DNA of 64,000 nt from contig JAHLJT010003656.1 in NCBI GenBank assembly GCA_031308135.1, positions 73,954,698-74,018,697 on the forward strand, given 5' to 3'. Shown piece after piece: positions 33,765-45,510 of the stretch. Both the position numbers and the translations under genes were made by a program. This DNA comes from Acheta domesticus. Its lineage: Eukaryota > Arthropoda > Insecta > Orthoptera > Gryllidae. The notes under the pieces are model-generated. The model did no database searches, had not been told where the DNA came from, and saw only the letters and a list, made by a program, of their open reading frames with translations. Numbering within the stretch: the first letter of the stretch is position 1; each line of letters starts with the position of its first letter.

Positions 33765-34784
33765 GACGGAATAGCGGACTTGAAATGGCTTGACTTTGAC
33801 TCTCATTGACTTGAAATGGCAATGCTCGTTTTTGAATAAAGCTTGTTTTTAATCGTCAGAATGGTAAAGTGGGTTATTCGAGTAAGTACTGCTCAGACCA
33901 ATTTATATAATAGCAAATTCCGCATTTCGTTGTCTTCGATATTTAGTTTCTTTAATTTTAACACGTTTGCTATATTTCATATATTATTATAAAATATGAC
34001 TAATATTTAATGAAAAAGATAATACTGTCTCAAAAATTACCTAAGAATTAAGATTCACAAATACAACAATTGCTATAAGTAATCATGTATATACAAAAAT
34101 TAATGCAATGTTGAAATATCCCGAAATTTATTTAAAATTATAGAAACACTTTTAGAGACCAATTTAAAAACAGAAAATCAGAGTGACATTTTCACGCTTT
34201 TGATATAAGTTAATCATCACATTTGTGATTCTAAAATACTTTCTAACACAAAGAACATAACAAGTCCTCAAACGACTGTAATACTATCACTAATATCTAA
34301 CAAAATGTATGGACCAATAACCTTAACCGCCCAATTAACACTGAAAATTAACCAACGTCACCTTACACACCCAACACCTTCGCACGAAACGAAAAATATT
34401 GACCAACCCAGCTTTAATACAGCGCGGAAGGGTATCAAAATCTCATTCAGTTAGGCGTGTAGCAAAATTATGACATTGATGTTCAAAAGTTAAAGGTTGG
34501 AGACGAAGGAAGCAACCAGTATTCTTACTGTGGAGAAAGGAAGTTTCATCATTTGCATTACGTTGCACAAAACAAGCAGATTGCAGGTTAGCCGCCGAAA
34601 GACATACGTCGCAGGTAAAGACCTACGAAAGACACGACGCAGCACCTCCTCTCCAAATTACAGTGTTCGATCAAAGAATTCATTTACATACTGCTAACAT
34701 GAGAAGCACCGAGTCTACGTCCGAGAAGGAAAAGCCCGCTAATGCGACACAGCCAAGAGTGCATTGTCGGAGCGACGCAGATGA
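33765..34784. other. AT-rich non-coding stretch
   Basis: Nothing supported. The sequence is AT-rich to about 34430 and mixed afterwards. Confidence 0.6.
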
Positions 34785-34992
34785 CGAAATGTGAAAAGCG
34801 ACCTTTCAAGAGCCCGCGGTCGGCCGGAGCGCTCGCGTGCGAAACGGGGGCTTTGTGCACGTGCGCGAGCAGAAGCCGTCTGCCCGAGAACAATGCGCGT
34901 CGGCGGCCGACGGGGGCGTGCCGTGCGCCAGGCGAACCCGCCGCACGCGAGGCGCACTGCAGCGTGCTGTCCGAACGAAGGCCAAAAGAAAA
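34785..34992. other. CpG island
   Basis: Dense CpG block with cacgtgcgcgagcag and cgtcggcggccgacg words (the latter a near palindrome). Four overlapping frames of 72-142 codons on both strands include the neighbouring (TA)n tract, which shows that they are not genes. Confidence 0.65.
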
Positions 34993-35097
34993 GCCAGAAA
35001 AGGGGTTTTCAAACATTTATTATTGATTGTCCAGTTGTATGGGCGAGATTTTCTATGCCCACTGACGCAAAACGAAATTGGGAAGGGGTCGGTGATT

Positions 35098-35098
35098 T

Positions 35099-35160
<62 letters not shown>

Positions 35161-35162
35161 CA
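35098..35162. repeat. (TA)n microsatellite
   Basis: About 22 uninterrupted TA units, flanked by tatacata and gtatatatacata. Long TA runs are cruciform-prone and mutable. Confidence 0.97.
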
Positions 35163-35532
35163 TAAATTGGATGTTGGTAATATATAAGAGCTAAATTCCG
35201 ACACCGTGAGACCAATCTCCATGAAATTTGGCACTTCTACGTGTTTTTTTTCGCCGAGAAGGTTTATATGCTGTTAAATCTGTTGTAACTCCACTACAAG
35301 GCGCTGTAGAACAAAATTAAATAATTATGTCAAATGCAACCCGCAACGCATTCGGTAGGATTTTTGAATCTATATCTTTAAATAACTCCTAAACGATGCA
35401 TTCTATGGCCTTAAGAACTAAAATTTTGAGGCCGAAATCCTCTTGACAGGGTGAGGCAGGGAGGGAGAGACAGTGAGAGGGTGATGGGAGGGGAAAGAGG
35501 TCAGAACAACGTCTGCCGGGTTTTCCTAGTCA
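35163..35532. other. Non-coding stretch
   Basis: Nothing supported apart from a short purine-rich patch, gagggagagacagtgagagg, at about 35460-35480. Confidence 0.6.
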
Positions 35533-36179
35533 TGTAGAAAAGAATCACATTTATTTCACACATGTTGGCTAATTTGTTGATTGACTGATTACTGTTTCCG
35601 GACGCGACAACACTTAAGGTCGTAGATCTCGTAAATATATGGTGGGAGGTGGCGGTGATCTTCCCCCGTTGGAGGCCGATTTCCGACGCCGATCTGTAGG
35701 TCGGCTTGCGTTTTTTTCCCAACAAGGTATCAACCCGAGCGGAACACTGTCCCATCCGGGCACGCTCTGTTCTCCCGGCTGGTCTCCCGACTTGTGTGAT
35801 AGTGTAGTGCCTGAAAGTGTAACTGTGTGTAAGTGCGATTGGGATGGACAGAAAAGAGGAAGGAAATATCGTGAACGGTTCGTGACCCGTTTGTTAGAGT
35901 ACTGCTCGCGCATGCCCCTGGTGTTGATCGGAGATACCACGGAAAACTACCGATCAGAGTAGCCGACCGGCAGATCTCCTCCAGACAGCGGCTGAACGCG
36001 ACCTCTCTTTCTACCCAGAGTCGAAAACCCTACCACAGTCGGAATTCGAACCCTAGGACCTCCCAGCCAGAGGCACGTGTCATCTGTTGATGTCTTGACC
36101 CACCAACGCCGGGGCTGGTGGGGGTTGTGATTAACCTGTAGAATAATTCACATTTATTCACAAATGGTGTCTAACTTGT
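35533..36179. repeat. Imperfect ~43-bp direct repeats flanking a SINE
   Basis: tgtagaaaagaatcacattt..cacatgttggctaatttgt (35533-35577) resembles tgtagaataattcacattt..caaatggtgtctaacttgt (36137-36179) in the same orientation, and the SINE at 35575-36110 lies between them. Normal SINE target duplications are under about 20 bp. This is either an unusually long duplication or a SINE carried within a duplicated block. Confidence 0.6.
35575..36110 (-). mobile_element. tRNA-headed SINE family A, copy 9 (full length)
   Basis: The best-preserved kind of copy. On the minus strand the head has gcctctggctgggaggtcct, then agggttcgaattccgactg (B-box-like, about 36040-36057). The body follows: gggttttcgactctg, cgctgtctggaggagatctg, the actctgatcggtagttttcc block, the gatcaacaccaggggcat block, agtactctaacaaacgggtc and TCTTCCTCTTTTCTGTCC-type centre. 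It finishes with the cacactatcacacaagtcgg block, ggagaccagccgggagaaca, cggcgtcgg and tccaacgggggaagatcacc, with a TCAATCAA tail at 35575-35590. Confidence 0.87.
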
Positions 36180-36444
36180 GTTTAAGCCGTTTTACTCCCT
36201 ATTATTCTTGTCATTCCGCTAATTTGAGAATGTTCGTATGTTAACAATATATTTATGTCATTAATCTACATAAAATTAATGTTAAATAACATTCATTATC
36301 ATTACTCACAAGTAATCATTAGTACAAAAGTATCATTAGTTTTGCCACATGAACACCATTTCTAGACACGATAGATTTTAGCAATTGCTATAAATTCGAA
36401 ATGTTACCAAACGCTGAAAAAATTAGTTACGCTTGTTTGATGGT

Positions 36445-37126
36445 CAGTGATGTCTACTTCTGAAGGTTTTCAATCTGCGACAAAATGCTGAAATCGATCG
36501 CAAAATACGAAATCACTTTCAAAATGCGAAATGGTCGTGAATCTTCGATATAGCCGCTAAATTGCATTTTATGGTTTCCTTCGTGTTCGCTCTCTAACTC
36601 GGAATGCGACATCGAGAAACAACACATCGACGTTTGAAAACATAATTTGAGAATGGCTCTTTTTATTAGTATTTATAATTTAGATTTAACTAGCAAAAAA
36701 AAGTAAAAAAAAAAACACTTAAAATAAGTGATCCTGAACGCCTGAGCGTTTAGCGTCATTTCAACGGGCCTGAGCGTCCTCAGTTCGCTGTACGGAGCAG
36801 GCCACGGGAAGAAGAACAAGGCCCTACCCCTATGGGGCCCGAGTTACTTCTTACGCTTTTATACTTGTAGAAGTTGGCGAGCATATTAAATTTGTTTACC
36901 TCATTTCCTAATTTTAATGGGAAAATCTAAAAAGCAACAAATTCAACAATCTCAAAGAGTCCTCCCTTAATAATAATTTTCTCAGCAAATGCTACAAAAC
37001 GCAAATTCGTAACTTTCATAAAGCTGTAGTCTTGTTTCCAAAATGCGATTTCTTAAAAATTTAAAGTTCTAAATTCTACCATCGCCAACCATTTCGTAGT
37101 TTCAAACTTCAGCAGTAGACATTTTC
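36445..37126. mobile_element. Possible hAT-type non-autonomous element
   Basis: The left sequence cagtgatgtctacttctgaag (36445-36465) is the imperfect inverse of cttcagcagtagacatt (37107-37123), about 16 of 18 positions. Repeated aaaatgcgaaat/acgaaat words lie near both ends, and cagtg-type ends are common in hAT elements. No transposase is present and an 8-bp target duplication is not evident. The unit would be about 680 bp. Confidence 0.35.
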
Positions 37127-37149
37127 CAAACTGCAAGCGTTGTCCCTGT

Positions 37150-37565
37150 CATTGCCCTTGTCCGGCCACTGTGCACCGCGCAGAGTTCAGTAGGTCCCTC
37201 GCGAACCAAGAAAATCGCAAGTCATCGCGCATTTTGAGGAAGCGGAGACGACGCACGCGTTGCGTAATGGCGTGCGGGGGAAGCCCCCGTGACTCACCCA
37301 CGTCCACGCACGACGGGGGCTCCTCCTCACCACCCATCACCCCTTTCCCCCTCTCCCGCTCCGGCTCACCGCGCCGCAACGTCTTTCAAACGGGCACCTG
37401 CGAGAGGCGCCGCCGCCGCCGTAGGTAGCTCTTTGTGAGGGCGTGCTGGTAATACTTCATGCAGTGCTTCCCCGTCAGCCGCGATTGAAATCTCACGCAC
37501 GCGGACCCGGCGACGAAGTAAGGCCGCCCGAGGGGACAAAAGGGAGGGAAAAAGGCGTTTTGCAT
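37150..37565. other. CpG island
   Basis: CpG-rich and non-repetitive. It contains gcgccgccgccgccgtagg and is followed by atcgttttatgcc (Abd-B/Cdx-like tttatg word) at about 37588. Frames of 76-101 codons on both strands are unrecognised. Confidence 0.6.
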
Positions 37566-40500
37566 AGGAGTAAAGAACGCCCGGCAATCGTTTTATGCCA
37601 TCTGTTTGAACGCCGCGGCAATGCAGGTTCACAGAGAAAGAGAAGGCGAATAGGAATCTGTTATGGCATTCACCTGGAAGGTAGCAGGGAACTCACAATA
37701 CTACTAATAATAACAACAACAATAATAAAAATATTTATTTCCTGCTAAGGAGCTTTTGCTCGGTGGCAGGGTTTATACAGAACATGTAAAGATATAGAAA
37801 GGCAAGTTTAGAATACTTATTATAGGGAAAGTACAACAAAGTAATTAAGAACACATCAATATTTGGCTTCACAGGAAATTCCCATGAACACCATAATTCA
37901 GAGAAATGATTGCGACAGATGCCACAGTCACTAATCTTCAACTCACCAAGCAAACAGACAAATGACCTGGATCAATCGGATGTCCTTCCAGTTCGGTATG
38001 TTGAGCTTCCAGAAGTTACCTTTAACACTCGCGGATACCAAAGGCTCATTCATAAAATTAGTGAGATAGGATTTTTTTTCGACCGTATGTTAACAGAAAT
38101 TCTTATCCAATGTAATACCACACAAGTACTTGGGAATTTCGTTATGAATAAAGCGTGCAACCATTTATTTTGTATAAAATAGGCCGGCGAAAAAGTTATT
38201 GTTCTTATTAAAATAAGCATGTCAAATGGCATTTGTTCTGGTTACAATAGAGGTACAAAAAGGTAGGTCAAATATGATCAAGGTGCATTAGAAAATAATA
38301 CATAGTTAAAATAAACAGGAAAGGGAATTTACGCCGAACTCGACGGACGGGATTCATCGTGACAGAAGAAAACATCTGGACAGAAATGGAAGGAATCCAA
38401 GAATCTTGCTCTCGTGTCACCTCCCTTTCTAGCAGATGTTTTTTAAACTTACTGCAACTAGACCACTCGCTCATCACTTCACACCTGATATCGCACCTGT
38501 GTTTGCAGAGAAAGAAAAAAAACAACAAAAATGTCCACATATTATACACGTTTCAAACGTGGTCAAGATTGGTGCCAGATACAAAGGGAAATAATGAAAA
38601 AATAAAAATAAAAAACAATAACGAAGCAATAGGTTAAATAGGCATCGGAAGCGTATAGGTCAAGCAAGTAAAACTACATAAGATAGGCACCATGAGCTAA
38701 AAGTGGCAAATTACCAATAATTGGCATCTGGAGGTAACAGGCAAGCAAAAATATCGCAATGAAAATATTCTAAAACAACTAGCTGAAACCGAGCGATTAT
38801 ATCGCATAATCAGGAGAGTAGAAAACTTGCAACAGAAATGTACTACATGCATACTACATGGATAATCGAAAACTCAAGATATTGTTTCAAGCAATTCTGA
38901 ACGCATTCTCTAAGTCTAACGAAATAAGGCAGGTTTACAGGTTTGTGAAACAACAATACAATCATTATACACTATTCATTATAAAACATGTTTCTGAAAT
39001 TGCAAATTGCAAAATGCAATTAAAATCTTTTTATTTACTAGAATTTGTCTTAGTATGTTTGGTGGACCACAGCAGAAAATCCTGGTTTCCAACTTAATTC
39101 AAAAACGTAATGTGTCACAAATAATAGTAATAATTGTATCACAATATATTAAAAAAATAAACATGTTTCTCGACATTGAGACTTTATATACTCCCTAATT
39201 TTGTATTCAATCTTCGAACTTAAAGGAATAACGCTTTCTTATCTTTGCTAAGTACACGTTTGTTCGTGCTACCGAACGTCGACTATTTTAGGCAGATCGT
39301 TGCAACTCGCACAACGAAACATCGACCATCTAAATGTAGTTCGTCTCGGAAATTAAGTAATGAATAAATGGCGGGAAATAAGCTCTAATTAGATTAATTT
39401 AAGATGTTACAATGTAATGCTTATACCACAAAACTGTATAATAATAGCAAGCGACAACACATCTGAGGCCCACTACCTTTCATTCAAAGCAAAAAATCTC
39501 CGAAATTTGATTGAGTAAAACATCCAAATTTCCTTCTAAACGAAAACCATTATTTTTAAATGTATTGCTTTGCAAAGTACAATTAAGTGATGTCTTTTTT
39601 TAAAGCCTTAAAATCGTATCAATTTTAATAAAGCATTTATCAAAACCTGCGAGCTCTTGTTGTGAAGCGCGATCGAAGAGTTGGACGACTGTAAAGGGGA
39701 CTTTTTGCAGAGGGCGTGGGTCGCGCAAACCTTGCACCTGCGACTTCGGCCGCGATGACTCGGCACCCACCCTCCCCCGGCGGCCACCGCCCGCATCGTG
39801 CGCCAATCGACTTGTTCCAGAGATCGATAGTGGCCGGCTGCGCTGGGCCCCAGGGGCGGAACTTTTGCTATGGCAGCGATTGACAGTGAGGCGACATCAT
39901 AACCATATTTTCCGGGAACGCCAAACCATCACCTTGGGGGGTATTGGAGCACTTGGATGTTGAGAGAAGAAAAATCATCCAGGGATATTGCGGCCTCTGA
40001 ATGATGACACGGTACGTGGCATTTTTGACGAAAATTACTAAGTATGTTTTGACATGCTTGATCTTCATATTGTGGGATCTGCAACGTAATACAACAGTTC
40101 CCAAATACGAGGTGCAGAAAACTTACAAATTACATATTCCCATTTGCACATTTACGTATCTTTATGAGGCATATGCAAACTATCCAGTGAAAGTTCCTCC
40201 AATTCGGAAAGAACTTATCATTATGAGGTCGCGTGGTGTATTTGCTTCAAAATAACCATCCTCTCTTTTCAAAGTACCAAAAGTTCGTGCACAAACTAAA
40301 CAGCTTGAACAATATTCTGTATATGTGAGAAAATCGCCTCAATACATCCACTCTGACACAATTCTGTCAGATCTGCAAGAGGTGTAACGTACACGGCACC
40401 GGAACGCGAATTTTCAGAACTGTGAATATCGAAAAGATGTAATTTGCTTCGAGTTTCTGTAAATGTTATTTAAAAAGAGTTATTCAACTGTGGTATTTGG

Positions 40501-41319
40501 CAGATTACTTTGGGCATATAGTTCTCATTCTGCACAAACAAGCCCGATATTATTAGAACTAATTGAATATCTTTCAACAGGCAGTGTAAGAAAGGTGTCT
40601 ACGAATGTGCAAGTTCAATAGAGAAGTTAAAGAGTCTACAAGAGCATTATAAGAGAGGAATCGCATTGCAAAACACTCTTTAAAAAGTTCATTCTATTAC
40701 TTATCTTCATACCACAGAGAAACATTCTAAGCAATTATTGTTTTCTTGTCTAGAAGGTAACAATGCTGCAAGCATTGTCCTCAACTAAGCTCAAAACCTG
40801 CATGTATTTGCAGTTCTTTGCTATAAAAAAGATCCCCGTCGACAACTAAGGAGAAGCACGACCGTACTAATAAATGAGAATGTTAAGGAAAAAACTGGAC
40901 GTTTCGAACGTACAGGGAATTATACCCTGCTTAAAACCTCTGCAAGTCGTGCGAAAGTTGAAACAAGTTCTTGTAGTGCACCGCCAGTCCGTTAGAACAA
41001 GTTCACGTTTATTGTGTTTAGCAGGAATTCATTTACAAACACACTACCCGCACAAAACAGACCTCGATATTTCGTCACTCACAATACCGGGACGAGGTAA
41101 AACCCCCAAAAGGTTGGATAATAAAAGGAACAAATACTGCACATGTTAACACATGTAGTGAACTACTAGCGCCCCACCCATCTTACACAATCCGCTTTGC
41201 CCCGAGCCAAGCCGTTCTGTTCAGTCACTTGCCATCCCTTCCAAACTATTCCTCCTAATACAGCTCTCGGTCCTTCTTAAAACCGTGCACATTCCCTCCT
41301 CAATTCCTTCGCAACTCTT
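37566..41319. other. Long mostly AT-rich stretch
   Basis: No gene recognised over 3.7 kb. 39660-39860 is a short GC-rich patch (ctcccccggcggccaccgcc). Frames up to 93 codons (38268-38549 minus, 38359-38637 plus) match nothing I know. 41170-41320 is C-rich and grades into the minisatellite that follows. Confidence 0.6.
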
Positions 41320-42482
41320 CCTACTAGTCCTAAACCCCCTCCCAAACCAACGTAAACCCTCCTCGAAGCCATCGTAAACCCTCTCCGAAGCCATCGTAAA
41401 CCCTCTCCCGACCCCTTATAAATACTCTCGCGAACCGTCTTAAACCCTCTCCCAAACCCTCCTAAACCCTCGTAAATCCTCTCCCAAAGCCTCCTAAACT
41501 CTCTCCCAAATCATCCTAAACCCTCTCCCAACCTTTCATAACTCCTCTCCTGAACCTCCTTAAATCCTCTCCCAAACCATCCTAAACCCCCTTCAAACCA
41601 TCCTAAACCCTCTCCCAAACCATCCTAAACCCTCTCTCAAACCATCCTAAACCCTCTCCCAAACCATCCTAAATCTTCTTCCAAACCATCCTAAACCCTC
41701 TCCCAAACCATCCTAAACCCTCTCCCAAACCATTCTAAACCCTCTCCCAAACCATCCTAAACCCTCTCCCAACCTTTCATAACTCCTCTCCTGAACCTCC
41801 TTAAATCCTCTCCCAAACCATCCTAAACCCCTTCAAACCATCCTAAACCCTCTCCCAAACCATCCTAAACCCTCTCTCAAACCATCCTAAACCCTCTCCC
41901 AAACCATCCTAAATCTTCTTCCAAACCATCCTAAACCCTCTCCCAAACCATCCTAAACCCTCTCCCAAATCATCCTAAACCCTCTCCCAACCTTTCATAA
42001 CTCCTCTCCTGAACCTCCTTAAATCCTCTCCCAAACCATCCTAAACCCCCTTCAAACCATCCTAAACCCTCTCCCAAACCATCCTAAACCCTCTCCCAAA
42101 CCATCCTAAACCCTCTCCCAAACCATCCTAAATCTTCTTCCAAACCATCCTAAACCCTCTCCAAACCATCCTAAACCCTCTCCCAAACCATCCTAAATCT
42201 TCTTCCAAACCATCCTAAACCCTCTCCCAAACCATCCTAAACCCTCTCTCAAACCATCCTAAACCCTCTCCCAAACCATCCTAAATCTTCTTCCAAACCA
42301 TCCTAAACCCTCTCCCAAACCATCCTAAACCCTCTCCCAAACCATCCTAAATCTTCTTCCAAACCATCCTAAACCCTCTCCCAAACCATCCTAAACCCTC
42401 TCCCAAACCATCCTAAACCCTCTCCCAAACCATTCTAAACCCTCTCCCAAACCATCCTAAACCCTCTCTCGAACCATCCTAA
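41320..42482 (+). repeat. 22-bp minisatellite with higher-order structure
   Basis: About fifty copies of ccctctcccaaaccatcctaaa. Diverged units sit at the left edge (41320-41520) and nearly identical ones to the right. A marker block, ccaacctttcataactcctc, recurs at 41528, 41769 and 41987. These intervals of 241 and 218 bases correspond to 11 and 10 monomers and show amplification of multi-monomer blocks. A second variant, atcttcttccaaaccatc, recurs across the array. Strand-asymmetric (C-rich plus) and non-coding. Not telomeric: no (CCTAA)n runs. Confidence 0.97.
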
Positions 42483-42484
42483 AG

Positions 42485-43012
42485 CATCCCCGTCCCGCTC
42501 CGTTAAACGCCGGTTCGGCCAGTATCTCTCCTCGGCCGGCCCGCATTGCCTCGCAACGTGCGCCGCCGCTCCGCATTTCCCCGCCTCGTCCCGCCCGCCC
42601 CGCCCCTCCGCTCCCGCATCGCCTCTCGCTTCCGGAGCGTGCGCTTCACGCGAGAGGCCGTGCGCGACGTGCGGGGCGGGGAGGGGGAGGGCGTGGCGTG
42701 GCGGGGAGCGGGAGTTCGACGCCCGCGGTTGGCACGGCGCCCTGCAAGGTCGCAGGCAAGGACGCGCATCGCAGGCCGCTCTCGCCCGCCACCGCCCGGG
42801 TCGTCGCCCCCCGAGCCCGCCCGCCCGCCCGCCCGCCCGCCGCGCCCACGCGGCCCCGCCCCCTTATCGACGCCCCGAGACGGACGGCGAGTGCGCGGAG
42901 CAGTGGACCGGTCCCTCTTCGTCTCGTTCCGTCCCGTCCCGTCCCTGCCCCGAGAGCACGGAGGAGCTGTCAGCGCTGCTCCACGGAACGTGCACTCGGT
43001 CCGCGCAGCTTG
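42485..43012. other. CpG island abutting the minisatellite
   Basis: One of the strongest GC/CpG peaks of the window, including six cccg(c) units at 42815-42842 and cgtcccgtcccgtccc at about 42930-42945. Overlapping frames of 116-186 codons on both strands reflect composition. No TATA or donor word stands out. Confidence 0.78.
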
Positions 43013-44984
43013 AAGTGTCTCCTGGGGAACCGACACGTGCACTTTTGACACAACAGCATTCAATATTCAACGGACGGATACCATTTTAAACTAACATTTC
43101 GTGAAACCTGGTTATGAAATTTAATCTCTGTTACTAATTTCGACAATACGTGGAAATTGGCGGAAAAATTAAGCAGCCTCTGGCCGCGACAGAGATTTAG
43201 GTTTCGGGGTAGGTAGCCTTAGATAACCAAGAAGACTGGAAAAATACAAAAACAATAAAACAGTTTCGATTGTAAAATACAAATATTTGATTATGTTAAT
43301 TTCTCTCGTACCTGATGTTACGTCAATATGCACACACTCTGCGTTTAATTCTTACGACACAGCTGACGTAGTGCGACGAGGACGAAATAAGCTTCAGTAT
43401 ACTCATGTGCCGTTTCAGAACACCCAATATTTGCTGCTCTGGGACTCCATTTTTCACACACTCAACAGCAGCGTGTTTGCTGATGTAGGTCACTAGTCTC
43501 CACTAGACGTAAAAAACAATATCATCAATTTCCCGCTTTCTAGGACGGTGATTATAAAATTATTGTTACATGATTTTAGTATTTACCCCTGGCAAAAGAT
43601 GTAACTCTGAACGGATCGAATTTAAGTGGAAGTTTTTTTCAGTTTTGGGAGAAGTTAAAGCCCCCTTACATTTCCTCCTACTACGTGGCCTCTCGCAGGA
43701 TAAAGGAGTCTTCAAACGCAGTACGATTCACAGCGTGATACCTTCTGACAAGGATCATTTATTTCCATCAAATAGAAAAAAATAATACTGCGTGCCTTCG
43801 CTCTTCGCTATGTCGCGCTGCGACGTATGAACTAACACACCTAACAATAAGATTTATTGAAATGCAATCTACCGACTTTTTGGAGAAAGAGAGAAAACAT
43901 AAGAGGATGTGAGTAAATGTTGAGGAAAATGTGTGAAATAGCGGATGACAGTCAGCGATACAATGACCGATAATGGACGAGAAAAAAAGCTTGTGTGTTT
44001 ATGTGTGTGTGTTCAGAGAGAGGAGAGAGAAAAGAGGAGAGAAAAACGAGAGAAGAGAGAAAGTATGTGTCTGGCAGCCACAGAAAGAGATGTGCATGGT
44101 ATGACCATTATGTCGCTGCGACAGGTGAGAAGATTTCGGATTCCGCACATATGTAGTAACAGCCAAATTCCTCAGAGATCGGATTACATCACAAGAGTAA
44201 AGACTGGATTCCAGAGATGGGAAAGGCACTGTAAATCTGCAAACTTTAGTCACTGCTATCAACGAAACTTGGGATACCCAGTGAAATAGTTTAGCACATG
44301 ATACACATTCGAGAGTATCGGCTTCTACAAGTACTCAATATCGCTATAAGGAGCCATGGTCAGTTTTTTTTAGGATAAGAGGCAATTAAATTGCAAAGTA
44401 TATGATATATATAAAACCGTTGCAAATACATAAAAGCCTTTCATGTAATTTTTCGAAATCAACGAGGGGCGCCGAGTAAATACTGTGCTGGCTGCGATAC
44501 AATGCACCAGACATCTTGACTTTTGAACTGATATTTATGTTCCGAAATGATTGAAAGAATGTCATTTTTTCTAACATAATCTATTCTTTCAAAACAATTA
44601 CACGACATTCTTTTGGACATCATAGGTAAAAGAGATCTAGTCTTCAATACCAGAAATGCTTTCTCCCTTTCAAACACTGGACATTCGATTTCCTGTTCCC
44701 TGGAACAGCCTGTTCGGCCATACCGTTATGGCATTGTATTGAGCCAGGGCCATGATGCCTTTATCTTCCACGGTTCATTGTGTCGAACCAGCGGCCGTAC
44801 GTGGAGAAGCTAGGGGCCGTACGTGGAGAAACAGGACAAAGCAAGGTCAATCAAGGGCTTATTCCAAAGAGAATGCATCTGGACCGAACTAGAGTACAGA
44901 ATACACTAGGCAATACGTCTTTTTCTAATCAAGATCGGAAAAACAGAGACTGTGGAAGGGAAAAGGAAGAAAGATAAAGAAGAG
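43013..44984. other. Non-coding stretch with local simple sequence
   Basis: Contains a gtgtgtgtgttcagagagag and gagaggagagaaa tract at 43995-44065, and a short tandem ggccgtacgtggagaa duplication at about 44792-44830. The 114-codon frame at 43945-44289 crosses the GA tract and is not credible. Confidence 0.6.
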
Positions 44985-45015
44985 GGAGAGACAGAGAGGA
45001 ACAGAGAGAGAGTGA

Positions 45016-45055
<40 letters not shown>
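44985..45055. repeat. (GA)n tract
   Basis: Imperfect then pure gagaga run, with the longest uninterrupted part at about 45018-45050. Confidence 0.95.
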
Positions 45056-45306
45056 CAGTCAAGGAAGGAAGCATGTAAAGAAAAATACAGAACGGGGAGG
45101 AAAAAAGAGCAGGAGATGAAAAGGGAAAGGAAATATTAGGCGTTTCTCCTTCGTTTCTTTTCCTCTCGCCCGCTTCATTACTGAACAATGCAGCATCGCC
45201 TGCGGGCGGCCCATCCCATCTCAGAACTGCGCCCACGTGCACTAGCTTCGGGGGTAGGGGCCGGCACATACGCGGCTGCGGCGGTGAAGGCCCGAGAGAC
45301 GTAGAG

Positions 45307-45510
45307 ATTGATTACCTTTTTTCCGGGCGCTTCACCTACTAAGATCATTAGTCCCGTGAATGTAGTACACATTATTTAGTTCGCGGTTTATCCGTACCTG
45401 CAGAAATATGAAATCCGGCGGCGACCGACCATCATCAGCACGCAGTTCTCCCCTTCCTGGTATCTCCACCAGCAGGGTACCGCCCCAGCAGAGACAAGCT
45501 CCAAGCTGAA
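45307..45510 (-). mobile_element. tRNA-headed SINE family A, copy 10 (3' part)
   Basis: The minus strand shows the cttggagcttgtctctgctg block, ggcggtaccctgctgg, gataccaggaaggggagaac, a tcggtcgccgccggattt block and gggactaatgatc with gcgcccgg. A short TCAATC tail ends at 45307. Head and central body are absent. Confidence 0.7.

Noticed and set aside
41320..42482. Interstitial telomere repeat suggested by cctaaaccc words
   Set aside because: The unit is 22 bp and never gives consecutive CCTAA or CCCTAA units; resemblance is confined to one part of the monomer.
43945..44289. 114-codon frame
   Set aside because: Its first half is GA-tract translation (Arg/Glu/Lys) and the rest matches no family.
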